Below are positions 27,926 to 34,700 of a DNA stretch of 64,000 nucleotides, one piece after another. This DNA comes from CALXQW01 sp031553045 (lineage in GTDB: Bacteria; Verrucomicrobiota; Verrucomicrobiia; Opitutales; Intestinicryptomonadaceae). The DNA is taken from the NCBI GenBank assembly GCA_031553045.1, contig JAVBLZ010000004.1, positions 20,514 to 84,513 of the forward strand. Reading direction: 5' to 3'. The position numbers were made by a program, and so were the translations under genes. Below the pieces are notes generated by a model. It saw nothing but the letters and a program-made list of their open reading frames with translations, made no database searches and was not told the DNA's origin. The stretch's first letter is position 1; each line of letters opens with the position of its first letter.

Positions 27926-29068
27926 TTAACCTCCAAGCAAATCAGTGTATTCTGAATAAGAATAAATCTGTTTCCACTTTCTTTCGCTGATATTTTTAAG
28001 AATACCAAGCTCAATCAAGCGTTCGACTGAGCTTATGGCAGTTGGCTTTGTGAGCTTTATTGCTTTCGTAATTTCAGCAATACTCAGCAAGGGTTTGCGC
28101 TTGAATTCATTTAAAACCAAGGCTACTGACACACGTGAACGCCCCATCTTTGAAATAGTTGCGTCATCTTTTTCAAAGATTTTTTTGATTTTTATCAGTG
28201 TATTTTTTGCATCAGTCGCGGTTTCAACAACACCTTCCAAGAAGAAGTTTACCCAGCTTTCCCAATCTCCAATTTGCCTTACTTCGCTTAGCTTTTCATA
28301 GTACAAATTTCTATGCTGTTTTAAAAATAAAGACAGATATAAAAATGGCGATTTTAAAAATCCTCGCTCGCACAAATATAGCGTAATTAACAAACGTCCC
28401 ACGCGTCCATTACCATCTAAGAAAGGATGTATTGTTTCAAATTGATGATGAATAAGAGCGGCCTTTATGAGCAATGGGATTTGGTCTTGAGCATGTATGA
28501 ACTTTTCAAGATTGCTCATAAGGTCCAAAACATTTTCGGGCGGCGGCGGAACAAAACGAGCATTGCCTGGACGCGTTCCGCCTATCCAATTTTGACTGGT
28601 GCGAAACTCGCCTGGATTTTTATTTTTTCCGCGCGTGTTGCTCAAAAGCTCTTTATGAATTTCACGAATTAGGCGAAGCGACAGCGGGAAATCATCAGCA
28701 ATTCTTTTCAGCCCATGATTAAGCGCAGAAACATAGCTTGAAACTTCTGCAACGTCATCGACTGGCGTTCCGATTGCATTGCCAGATTCATAGATCAAAA
28801 GGTCGTCCAAAGTGCTCTGCGTGCCCTCAATTTGCGAAGACAATACAGCCTCTTTGCGAACATACATATAATTGATGATGTCAGGATGCGGAACGCTTTC
28901 GATAGTTGCGTTTAACTCGCCTATGGCAAGATTTGCCTTTTCGAGCCAAGACGCAACTTCCATTCCAATCGCAGGCTTTGGTGGCAATGGATACGGAAGA
29001 TAAGACTCATAGCCTTCTCCTGCTACGATTGGTGATTTTATCAGTGTACCTTGCCTTTCTCGCTTCAT
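27926..29068 (-). CDS. Fic family protein, class II (self-inhibited), with C-terminal HTH
   Basis: 380 residues from ATG 29068. The Fic motif HPFLDGNGRVGR is near residue 214 and the N-terminal inhibitory helix motif SSQIEG near residue 76 (pattern S/T-x3-E-G/N), so AMP transfer is expected to be held off by its own helix. The C-terminal region (KRKPLLSIAEITKAIKLTKP) looks like a winged helix. Fic proteins move AMP (or another nucleotide) from a nucleotide donor onto target proteins; class II forms occur as regulators and toxin-like genes. The next gene, one base away, is broken by a stop. It is divergent from the excisionase gene across the palindrome array. A TTG at 29092 would add 8 residues and is less likely. 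Confidence 0.9.
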   Translation of the reverse strand: MKRERQGTLIKSPIVAGEGYESYLPYPLPPKPAIGMEVASWLEKANLAIGELNATIESVPHPDIINYMYVRKEAVLSSQIEGTQSTLDDLLIYESGNAIGTPVDDVAEVSSYVSALNHGLKRIADDFPLSLRLIREIHKELLSNTRGKNKNPGEFRTSQNWIGGTRPGNARFVPPPPENVLDLMSNLEKFIHAQDQIPLLIKAALIHHQFETIHPFLDGNGRVGRLLITLYLCERGFLKSPFLYLSLFLKQHRNLYYEKLSEVRQIGDWESWVNFFLEGVVETATDAKNTLIKIKKIFEKDDATISKMGRSRVSVALVLNEFKRKPLLSIAEITKAIKLTKPTAISSVERLIELGILKNISERKWKQIYSYSEYTDLLGG

Positions 29069-29328
29069 ATTCTCGATTTTATTTACCTTCAACTTTTACA
29101 ATTTCTCAAAGAAAGTCAAACTTAATCTATTATCTTTTACTTCCCCGAAAAGAAAGTAAAAGTTGCAGAGCTTGCGTTTTACTCTATTGGGCATTTTCTG
29201 AGTATGAATTTGCCCTAAATTGCATATTTTTGCCTTTTTGCATTTTGGATATGTCGATTTTAGGCTAAAAAATAAACATATTTCAGCGATATGTTTATTC
29301 AGCGTACATATGGCAAAAGCCCATTTTA

Positions 29329-29764
29329 TGCCACTTTGCACGTTTTTCGACCCTCAATCTTGCAAAATCCACACGTTTTTCGAGGCTCCAAGTGGCAAAC
29401 TTTGCACCTTTTTCGGTCTTAAATGCCGAAAATTGTCGGTTTCTTTTGCAAATCGGTCATATGTGTCCGTTTTTGAGAAATCCGCAAATCTATCACATAT
29501 GACAGTTTTCAAAAAGCGTCACATGTGACGGATTTCAATTGTAAACTATGGTTTACAACTTGGGTTCCTTTGGCTCGTAAATCATAACCACGGTTACGGT
29601 TTTCAAATTTAAACCATGGTTTAGATTTGGGCGGACTGGCTATGAAATTTTTAAGCGCTGCCAATTGTAACTCATGTGTTACAAGTTCAAAAGCAAATTA
29701 TGTTTCGTATTTGCCAAATTACACATATGTGCGGAATTTCAAAAACCGCACATGATCGGTTTTT
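29329..29764. repeat. Ladder of different palindromes with iteron-like flanks (possible origin/control region)
   Basis: Between the divergent Fic and excisionase genes, units of about 30-50 bases repeat. Many begin with a TGCAAA/TGCCAAA-type sequence and end with a GTTTTTCxAA-type one, with a different inverted repeat in the middle. Palindromes seen: CGTCACATGTGACG (29517-29530, perfect); TTGTAAAC-TATG-GTTTACAA (29539-29558); TAACC-AC-GGTTA (29585-29596); TAAACCATGGTTTA (29610-29623, perfect, wider to 29605-29628); TTGTAAC-6-GTTACAA (29665-29684); CACATATGTG (29722-29731); AAAAACCG-8-CGGTTTTT (29741-29764); and GTCATATGTG near 29457 with its inverse near 29493. Three CACG/CCTTTTTCG-type direct repeats lie at 29335-29420. 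No protein is supported here. Confidence 0.7.
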
Positions 29765-29781
29765 GACACGCCAGCTTATGC

Positions 29782-30036
29782 ATGGATACCAATTCTAATG
29801 CAAAACATCATTTATTAACGCAGTCTGACGCAAGCGACAGGCTTTTAACACGCGACGAAGTTGCCGCATATCTGAACATAGGCACGACATTCATCGAAAA
29901 GTTGCGTCGCCAAGGCAAACTGCCCAGCTTCCAACTTTCGGCAAAGTGCATACGCTACCGCAAGAGCGACTGCGATGTCCTTCTTGAAAATTGCCTAATC
30001 GCCCGCCCTACAAAACGCACATCAAAAGAAAGCTAA
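29782..30036 (+). CDS. xis: Excisionase-type helix-turn-helix protein
   Basis: 84 residues. The core LLTRDEVAAYLNIGTTFIEKLRRQGKLP (about residues 20-46, shortened here) followed by an IRYRKSDCD-like strand is a MerR/excisionase (HTH_17) DNA-binding domain. Such proteins help the integrase excise an element or start its replication genes. It begins 17 bases after the last palindrome of the array and ends 3 bases before the DUF3987 gene, so it is probably the first gene of a two-gene unit controlled from the array. Confidence 0.82.
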   Translation: MDTNSNAKHHLLTQSDASDRLLTRDEVAAYLNIGTTFIEKLRRQGKLPSFQLSAKCIRYRKSDCDVLLENCLIARPTKRTSKES

Positions 30037-30039
30037 GTC

Positions 30040-31485
30040 ATGGCTACAAAAAAATCAGATACATTTGTAGCGACAATGGAATCGCTTTCAGAAGTCTACA
30101 ATGAGTACTACGAAAAAGAATGTCCGCTTGACGCATTTCCTGAAAAAATTCGCGCCGTTGCACAGACCTATTCTACTGCACGAAATCTGCCAATGGAATA
30201 TTTGTGCTTCTGCGCTTGCGGCATTTTAAGCGGCGCAATGGGGCGTGTTTTCAAAGCTCGCAACGCAATGAGTGGCGAATACACGCAAAGCGCAAATCTT
30301 TACATGCTTGGCGTAGGTCACAGCTCCACAGGCAAGAGCGCGAGCCTGCGCGCCCTGTATGCGCCTCTTGAAAAGACGCTAATTAAAGCGCGCCAAAAAT
30401 ATCAGAAAGACCTTGAAAAATGGCGCAAAGAAAAGCCTGAAACAAAAGAATTATTCTCAGAACCTGAATCTTTTGGCTGGGACGACGAATGTTCCGACAA
30501 GCCCAAGATGCCTAAAGACCCAGATTTTATCGTGAAAAATTCCACATCGGAAGCTTTAGTTCAAGCTATGCAACAAAGCGGCGGCGAAATTTTTTCTGTC
30601 TGCGAAGAAGCGCGCGACAATCTTGGCATAGTCGCAGGCAACTACAAAAAACAAGGCGACGACACCGAAGTTTTCAACAGCGGTTGGTGCCTTGAACCTA
30701 TCAAACATAATCGAGTTATACGTGGCGTTTCCGAAGTTCTGAACCCCTGCATATCCGCGCTTTGGATGGTGCAAAACGACGCCATCGCAAACATCATGGC
30801 AAAAAATAAAGATAGCTTTATTGGTAGCGGGTTTTCAGGCAGATTCATTTATTTCAACGGCCCAAGCAAACTTTTAAAAGGCAGCAAAGAAATTATTGCG
30901 CTGGACATAAACGCCATTGCAGAGTGGGAAAAACTGCTGCTTGACACTTACGCAAAACGCACACGCGGCGGCACAATTTGGTTTAACGCAGACAAAGCCG
31001 CTTTCGAATATTTTTGGGATTTCCATTCTGTGAACGTCGATTTGATAAACGGCAAATTGCACTCGCAAGCAGCACTGCTTGGCAAGGCGCGCGAAAACGC
31101 AATTAGGCTTTCTATAATATTCGCAGAAGCGGAGGGGCTTGAGCGCATAACGGAAGATATCGCCAAACGCGCCTGCAAAGTTATCACATACTCAATATGC
31201 AATTCCGTAATGCTTTTTTCTGGTGGTATGCTTCCTGTTATCGAAAAAGACAGGGTTAAAATGGATAGCCTTTTGCGCGCCCAAAATGGAATTTTTAAAC
31301 GCATAAGCTACTTCGACCAGTACGCAAATTTGAACGCCGACAGAATCGAATTTCTTGTAGAAACTTTTTCCGACACCTACGAAATTTTGAAGAAAGGCAA
31401 AGGCAGATACGTAGCCTTGAAAAGCGCAATAGCAGAAGCAAAGGAGCAATTAGAGATTGAAGATGATAGCGACGACATTTTCTAA
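30040..31485 (+). CDS. DUF3987-type P-loop protein (element replication)
   Basis: 481 residues. A DUF3987-style N-terminus (FPEKIRAVAQTYSTARNLPM) leads to the Walker A GHSSTGKS near residue 93. Further motifs such as GEIFSVCEEARDNLG and GSGFSGRFIYF fit this family of primase/helicase-linked ATPases. These genes sit in replication modules of plasmids, integrative elements and phage satellites, so replication of the excised element is the likely role. It follows the excisionase-like gene by 3 bases. No primase active-site motif is evident, so the enzymatic activity is uncertain. Confidence 0.8.
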   Translation: MATKKSDTFVATMESLSEVYNEYYEKECPLDAFPEKIRAVAQTYSTARNLPMEYLCFCACGILSGAMGRVFKARNAMSGEYTQSANLYMLGVGHSSTGKSASLRALYAPLEKTLIKARQKYQKDLEKWRKEKPETKELFSEPESFGWDDECSDKPKMPKDPDFIVKNSTSEALVQAMQQSGGEIFSVCEEARDNLGIVAGNYKKQGDDTEVFNSGWCLEPIKHNRVIRGVSEVLNPCISALWMVQNDAIANIMAKNKDSFIGSGFSGRFIYFNGPSKLLKGSKEIIALDINAIAEWEKLLLDTYAKRTRGGTIWFNADKAAFEYFWDFHSVNVDLINGKLHSQAALLGKARENAIRLSIIFAEAEGLERITEDIAKRACKVITYSICNSVMLFSGGMLPVIEKDRVKMDSLLRAQNGIFKRISYFDQYANLNADRIEFLVETFSDTYEILKKGKGRYVALKSAIAEAKEQLEIEDDSDDIF

Positions 31486-31603
31486 ACGCCATATTCCCTA
31501 CGCCCGCAAAAACGCTACAAATCAGCAATATTAAGGCTTTCAGCCCCTAAAAGATATTGACTTTGAGCCGCATTTTCTCCTTACTTATAGCTTTAATTTT
31601 CCC

Positions 31604-31675
31604 GTCCCCATAGTTCAACGGATAGAACGAGTGTTTCCTAACCACCAAATCGAGGTTCGATTCCTCGTGGGGGCG
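31604..31675 (+). tRNA. tRNA-Arg(CCU), element-borne
   Basis: A 72-nt cloverleaf. Acceptor GTCCCCA pairs with TGGGGGC (one G-T), D stem GTTC with GAAC, anticodon loop TTCCTAA (anticodon CCT), T arm CGAGG-TTCGATT-CCTCG, discriminator G, no encoded CCA. The anticodon stem AGTGT/CCACC has mismatches at 27-43 (A-C) and at 31-39 (T-C); the first is also present in the split host tRNA, the second is not. The D loop and T arm are identical to the host gene that the element disrupts. It probably supplies the missing Arg(CCU) tRNA. Confidence 0.85.
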
Positions 31676-31883
31676 CGGAAGAAAATGCGAAGCGCGGACT
31701 TCGCTTTTTTTGTGCCCACGTGAGAAGCGAACCTATGGTTCGACAGCGAGGGTGTGCGAAGCACAGCCCGAAGATGAGAGCGTTGCGAAGCAACGACCTC
31801 GAGCGCGAGCGAGCGGGCGAGACGCCGCGCATTTTTGCTCGTCAAAAAGCAAGGCGCGAGTCATTCCTCGTGGGGGCGCGGAA
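31660..31883 (+). repeat. 21-bp direct repeat of the tRNA 3' end flanking a hairpin-rich insert
   Basis: ATTCCTCGTGGGGGCGCGGAA occurs at 31660-31680 (inside the tRNA) and exactly again at 31863-31883. The 182 bases between are G/C-rich and hold stacked small hairpins: TGTGC-GAA-GCACA (31753-31765), CGTTGC-GAA-GCAACG (31781-31795) and CGAACC-TAT-GGTTCG (31728-31742). The repeat pattern resembles the trace of a small insertion at a tRNA end. Confidence 0.65.
31687..31711 (+). terminator. Terminator of the element tRNA
   Basis: A 6-bp stem GCGAAG (31687-31692) with CTTCGC (31699-31704), then seven T. It begins 11 bases after the tRNA discriminator base. Confidence 0.75.
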
Positions 31884-31888
31884 TACAT

Positions 31889-31915
31889 AGCCTGCAAATT
31901 TATGCGGGCTTTTTT
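31889..31915 (+). terminator. Second terminator downstream of the tRNA
   Basis: An 8-bp stem AGCCTGCA (31889-31896) with TGCGGGCT (31903-31910), one G-T pair, a 6-base loop, then six T. Confidence 0.75.
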
Positions 31916-32298
31916 GTGTCCACAAATAGGCAAATAGACAAAAAGGTAAATAGCTATTTAGAAAGCCAGTGTCTAAAAGTACCAGAAGGATATGCGTACT
32001 AAAACACTATACGCATAAATACATATACCAGCTTAATTGTGTTTCCATAATGGCTTGCTTCTTATTACGCCCATCTTGTTTTACGCTATCTACATTACCT
32101 AAATACCTTTTTACCTATTTGTCTTTTTTCCGCCATAGGGAGGCAGTGAGGGCGCCGAACCCCTCTGGGGGGCGAAGCCGGCGGAGTCACGGCATCCCAC
32201 GGCGGTACTTTCATCGCCACTCATATTTACATACCCAAACTAAAAACCGACAGCTCTCGGTATTTTAAAAGTCGCAAATTAGAGCCAGACTCAACTCC
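31916..32298. other. Non-coding stretch with distant inverted repeats
   Basis: No convincing gene. An imperfect inverted repeat pairs about 31922-31966 (ACAAATAGGCAAATAG..., AAAAAGGTA..., ATTTAG) with about 32091-32131 (CTAAATACC, TTTTTACCTATTTGTC). A G/C-rich block follows at 32135-32210. Together with the next hairpin this region could be a structured RNA or a packaging/replication site; nothing decides it. Confidence 0.4.
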
Positions 32299-32377
32299 CC
32301 CTCTGCTGGGGATTCGGGCATATCCCTCTGCTTTGCAGAGACAGGGATATGCCTTTAGAATCCCCGTCCGCAGAGGG
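32299..32377. repeat. 79-nt long hairpin of nested inverted repeats
   Basis: CCCTCTGC (32299-32306) pairs with GCAGAGGG (32370-32377); GGGGATTC (32308-32315) with GAATCCCC (32358-32365); GGCATATCCCT (32317-32327) with AGGGATATGCC (32343-32353); and CTGC-TTT-GCAG (32328-32338) closes the tip. The outer and inner arms repeat the CCCTCTGC motif. No T run follows. It could be a structured RNA, an IS-like palindromic unit or a recombination site. Confidence 0.65.
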
Positions 32378-32463
32378 TTAGACCATAGGGGGCATAAAAG
32401 GAATCTATTTAGTCAAACATACAAGGCAGGGATGTCCGACCGACCTCTTTCTCTGAGCGACCG

Positions 32464-32583
32464 CATTTTTTGGAATGTCCCACATAGAAAATTCAATACA
32501 GCCTTTCACGCCTTACAGGCAAAGCATTTGCGGGCTTTTTTGGGGTGTGAAAAATCGTGGGACATTGCACTTTGATGTCTCGT
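32464..32583 (+). repeat. Dispersed ~115-bp repeat, copy B
   Basis: Copy of 24099-24218, in the same orientation. Terminal inverted repeat AATGTCCCAC (32474-32483) with GTGGGACATT (near 32558-32567), perfect over 10 bases here. The sequence just precedes the terminase-like gene. Confidence 0.5.
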
Positions 32584-32605
32584 TTTTTGACAGCGTGCAT
32601 ATTGT

Positions 32606-33214
32606 ATGGAAGAAAATATTGCATCTCGAATTTTAAACAAAGACATCGAAAATATAGCGAAAAAAGCCGCACACGGCAAACCGCTTACCGACTCCGAACG
32701 AGCACGCATAGTTGAAACTTGTGGACAATCTGAATTTCAGAAATACGCAAAAAGCGCAGTTGAACTTGCAGAAATTCTTGGCGTAAATAGAAAGACAATA
32801 TCGCGCTGGCGTAAGCATAAAGATTCGCCAAAACCGACAAGCAACGGACGCTACGATATCGAAAAATGGAGACTCTTTGTGCGTGAAAACAATCTCAAAG
32901 AAAAAGAATCGCCCGAAGAAACAGCCCTGAAACTCCGCAAACTAACAGCAGAAGTAAAACAAGCGGAACTCAAACTTAGCGTACTAGAAAGCCAATACGT
33001 TTCCATTGAAGAAGTGCAAAAAACTTGGACCATCCATAACGATATTGTACAAACAGTTTTGAACCGAAATTTCTTAAGCGAACTCCCTTCAAGCTTGACC
33101 AAGCTCAACGCTATACAAATTCGCGAAACGCTCACGACACTACTAGACAAATCCTACGCCGAAATCTCAAAAGCAAGTAGCGAAATAAAAGATACAAACA
33201 ACAAGGACGCTTAG
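32606..33214 (+). CDS. HTH protein resembling phage terminase small subunit (Nu1-like)
   Basis: 202 residues. An HTH (VELAEILGVNRKTISRWRKH, about residues 53-72) is followed by a charged helical middle and a helical C-terminal part (YVSIEEVQKTWTIHNDIV, then LNRNFLSELPSSLTKL). This order, a MerR/homeodomain-like HTH then a long helical region, is that of Nu1-type terminase small subunits, which select DNA for packaging. If so, it points to a satellite that borrows a helper phage's packaging. No large terminase, portal or capsid gene is nearby, so a plain DNA-binding regulator is the alternative. Probably monocistronic. Confidence 0.55.
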   Translation: MEENIASRILNKDIENIAKKAAHGKPLTDSERARIVETCGQSEFQKYAKSAVELAEILGVNRKTISRWRKHKDSPKPTSNGRYDIEKWRLFVRENNLKEKESPEETALKLRKLTAEVKQAELKLSVLESQYVSIEEVQKTWTIHNDIVQTVLNRNFLSELPSSLTKLNAIQIRETLTTLLDKSYAEISKASSEIKDTNNKDA

Positions 33215-33279
33215 TATTTGCGTTCCGCTTTGCTACTCTCGGCACTCTCTCATCAAAAGCACCTAAACGACGGCTACGC

Positions 33280-33570
33280 TTAATATTCGTGCGGGAAAAG
33301 CACAGTCGTCACGCTTCTGTCCCATTCCGTTATTATCCAGATTTTTTCGCCGTCGGGCAGCCTGTAAACACTCATCAAACGCATACCATTTTTAAGGGCG
33401 TCCGCATTTGCGATTTTGTCTTCGTCGCATATTTCTCCCCAGTCTCCGCTGGCATGGCGTGCGATGTATGGAAATAGTATTTCCGCATCACTATTCACAT
33501 GCTCCATGACTCCGCGAGTCGCTACTATCGTCCCAAATTCAAACTTGGCGGCTATTGTTCTTTTTTGCAT
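33280..33570 (-). CDS. Small plasmid-type conserved protein
   Basis: 96 residues from ATG 33570, with AGGAAGGA about 10 bases upstream. The sequence FEFGTIVATRGVMEHV, then RHASGDWGEICDEDK and WIITEWDRSVTTVLFP, matches a family of small proteins frequently encoded on plasmids and integrative elements, sometimes mislabelled as restriction subunits. Its function is unknown. It closes the minus-strand defence cluster, 146 bases after the DUF4268 gene. Confidence 0.75.
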   Translation of the reverse strand: MQKRTIAAKFEFGTIVATRGVMEHVNSDAEILFPYIARHASGDWGEICDEDKIANADALKNGMRLMSVYRLPDGEKIWIITEWDRSVTTVLFPHEY

Positions 33571-33716
33571 ATTCTGATTCCTTCCTGATGACTTCAAGTC
33601 CATCTCTCCAGAATACCAAATCCCAATAAAATCCGCAACGGTTTTATGAATTATTATCCACCTCAAACCTAGTGTTTGTACGCGATGGGAAAATCTTTGC
33701 GCTAATTAAGGCTGAC

Positions 33717-34664
33717 TTATTTTTTGTAAAAATCTTTACAGTACGGAGTGAAAACTTTTCGGAAAAGGCGAACATTATCCAAGCACCATTGCATATTGGA
33801 ATTTTGCAAATTTTCATTTTCCGAGAAAAGCTCTGCAACTGAATGACGAAGAACTATACGAGAGGCTTTTTCAGCTTCTATCCATTCACAAGAACTACCG
33901 AGCTTCTTTTCAAGTTCCTCTTTATTTTCAGAAAGAAAATTAAATAAAGCTTTATCGCGCGTTATGTAAAGTTCGCAAGCTAAGGCAGACTTTCTTGTAT
34001 CAACTGTAAGAGCAATATGCGCTTTTGAAGTGCCGATAGCAAAATTGTACCAATGTTGTGCCGCAGGGGTATGGCAGGATAAAGCTTGGTCGTTATTTTC
34101 AATAAAAGACTTCAAGCTTGTCCAAAACTCCAGCTGTTTTTGCTTAGTGTTTGTAAGTTCTCCAGAGGCAACATCGGCCTTAACTGCCTTAGCCCATTGA
34201 TTAGGACGAACGATAATATTGAATCTTGGCGCAGGATTTGAATTCCCAATTTTCAACGCTTCGATTTCGATCAGAAAAAATCCTATGTTTTCTCCGATTT
34301 TTTCATTCATCCATTCAATGGCGCGGACGTGCTCTTCTTTCGCTTTTTTTACAATCCAAATTGCAAGCAAAACATCATGCCCCGCGGCATAGGTGACGAG
34401 CTTGCCCAAGTGATCATGATTCGTCTCTTCTAACTGATTCTCGATTATAACCTTACTTTCTGAGTCGGAATCCATTGCGAGAATATCTACGTTGTATCTG
34501 CCGACGTTCGCTTCTGTTTTAATGAGGGTTAAGTCGCAACCTATTTCAGAACCCAGCAATTGTAGATTTTCTTCCTGCGCAAGCCACGGAGTAAAATCCC
34601 TAGCTTCATCCGACCAAATTTCACGAAGGTTTACTTTTTGTATTTTTCCTAAAGGCGTTTTCAT
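33717..34664 (-). CDS. DUF4268 nuclease-fold protein of the defence cluster
   Basis: 315 residues. EIWSDEARDFTPWLAQ and DILAMDSDSESKVIIENQLE (a D...E-x-Q pattern of the PD-(D/E)XK fold), then TNHDHLGKLVTYAAG, are characteristic of DUF4268 proteins, which I remember as frequent partners of type III or similar restriction systems. It is the last in the run after Res, 36 bases downstream, so it is presumably co-transcribed. A DNA-end or guide-nuclease role is possible but unproven; the catalytic lysine is replaced by glutamine, so it may bind rather than cut. Confidence 0.8.
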   Translation of the reverse strand: MKTPLGKIQKVNLREIWSDEARDFTPWLAQEENLQLLGSEIGCDLTLIKTEANVGRYNVDILAMDSDSESKVIIENQLEETNHDHLGKLVTYAAGHDVLLAIWIVKKAKEEHVRAIEWMNEKIGENIGFFLIEIEALKIGNSNPAPRFNIIVRPNQWAKAVKADVASGELTNTKQKQLEFWTSLKSFIENNDQALSCHTPAAQHWYNFAIGTSKAHIALTVDTRKSALACELYITRDKALFNFLSENKEELEKKLGSSCEWIEAEKASRIVLRHSVAELFSENENLQNSNMQWCLDNVRLFRKVFTPYCKDFYKK

Positions 34665-34700
34665 AATGTGAATTTATGTTTTCGTGATATGCTAGAAATT

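Noticed and set aside
29220..29528. A 102-codon plus-strand reading frame
   Set aside because: Its protein merely reflects the direct repeats (CTFF/HTFF motifs) of the iteron-like region.
29329..29764. CRISPR array
   Set aside because: Spacing is loose, the repeated parts are short and imperfect, the palindromic cores differ each time and no cas gene is present.
31615..31937. Short reading frames on both strands
   Set aside because: They overlap the tRNA, its terminator and the G/C-rich hairpin block; composition is driven by repeats.
31969..32575. Plus-strand frames of 80-99 codons between the tRNA and the terminase-like gene
   Set aside because: They run across inverted repeats and the dispersed repeat and have no start signal.
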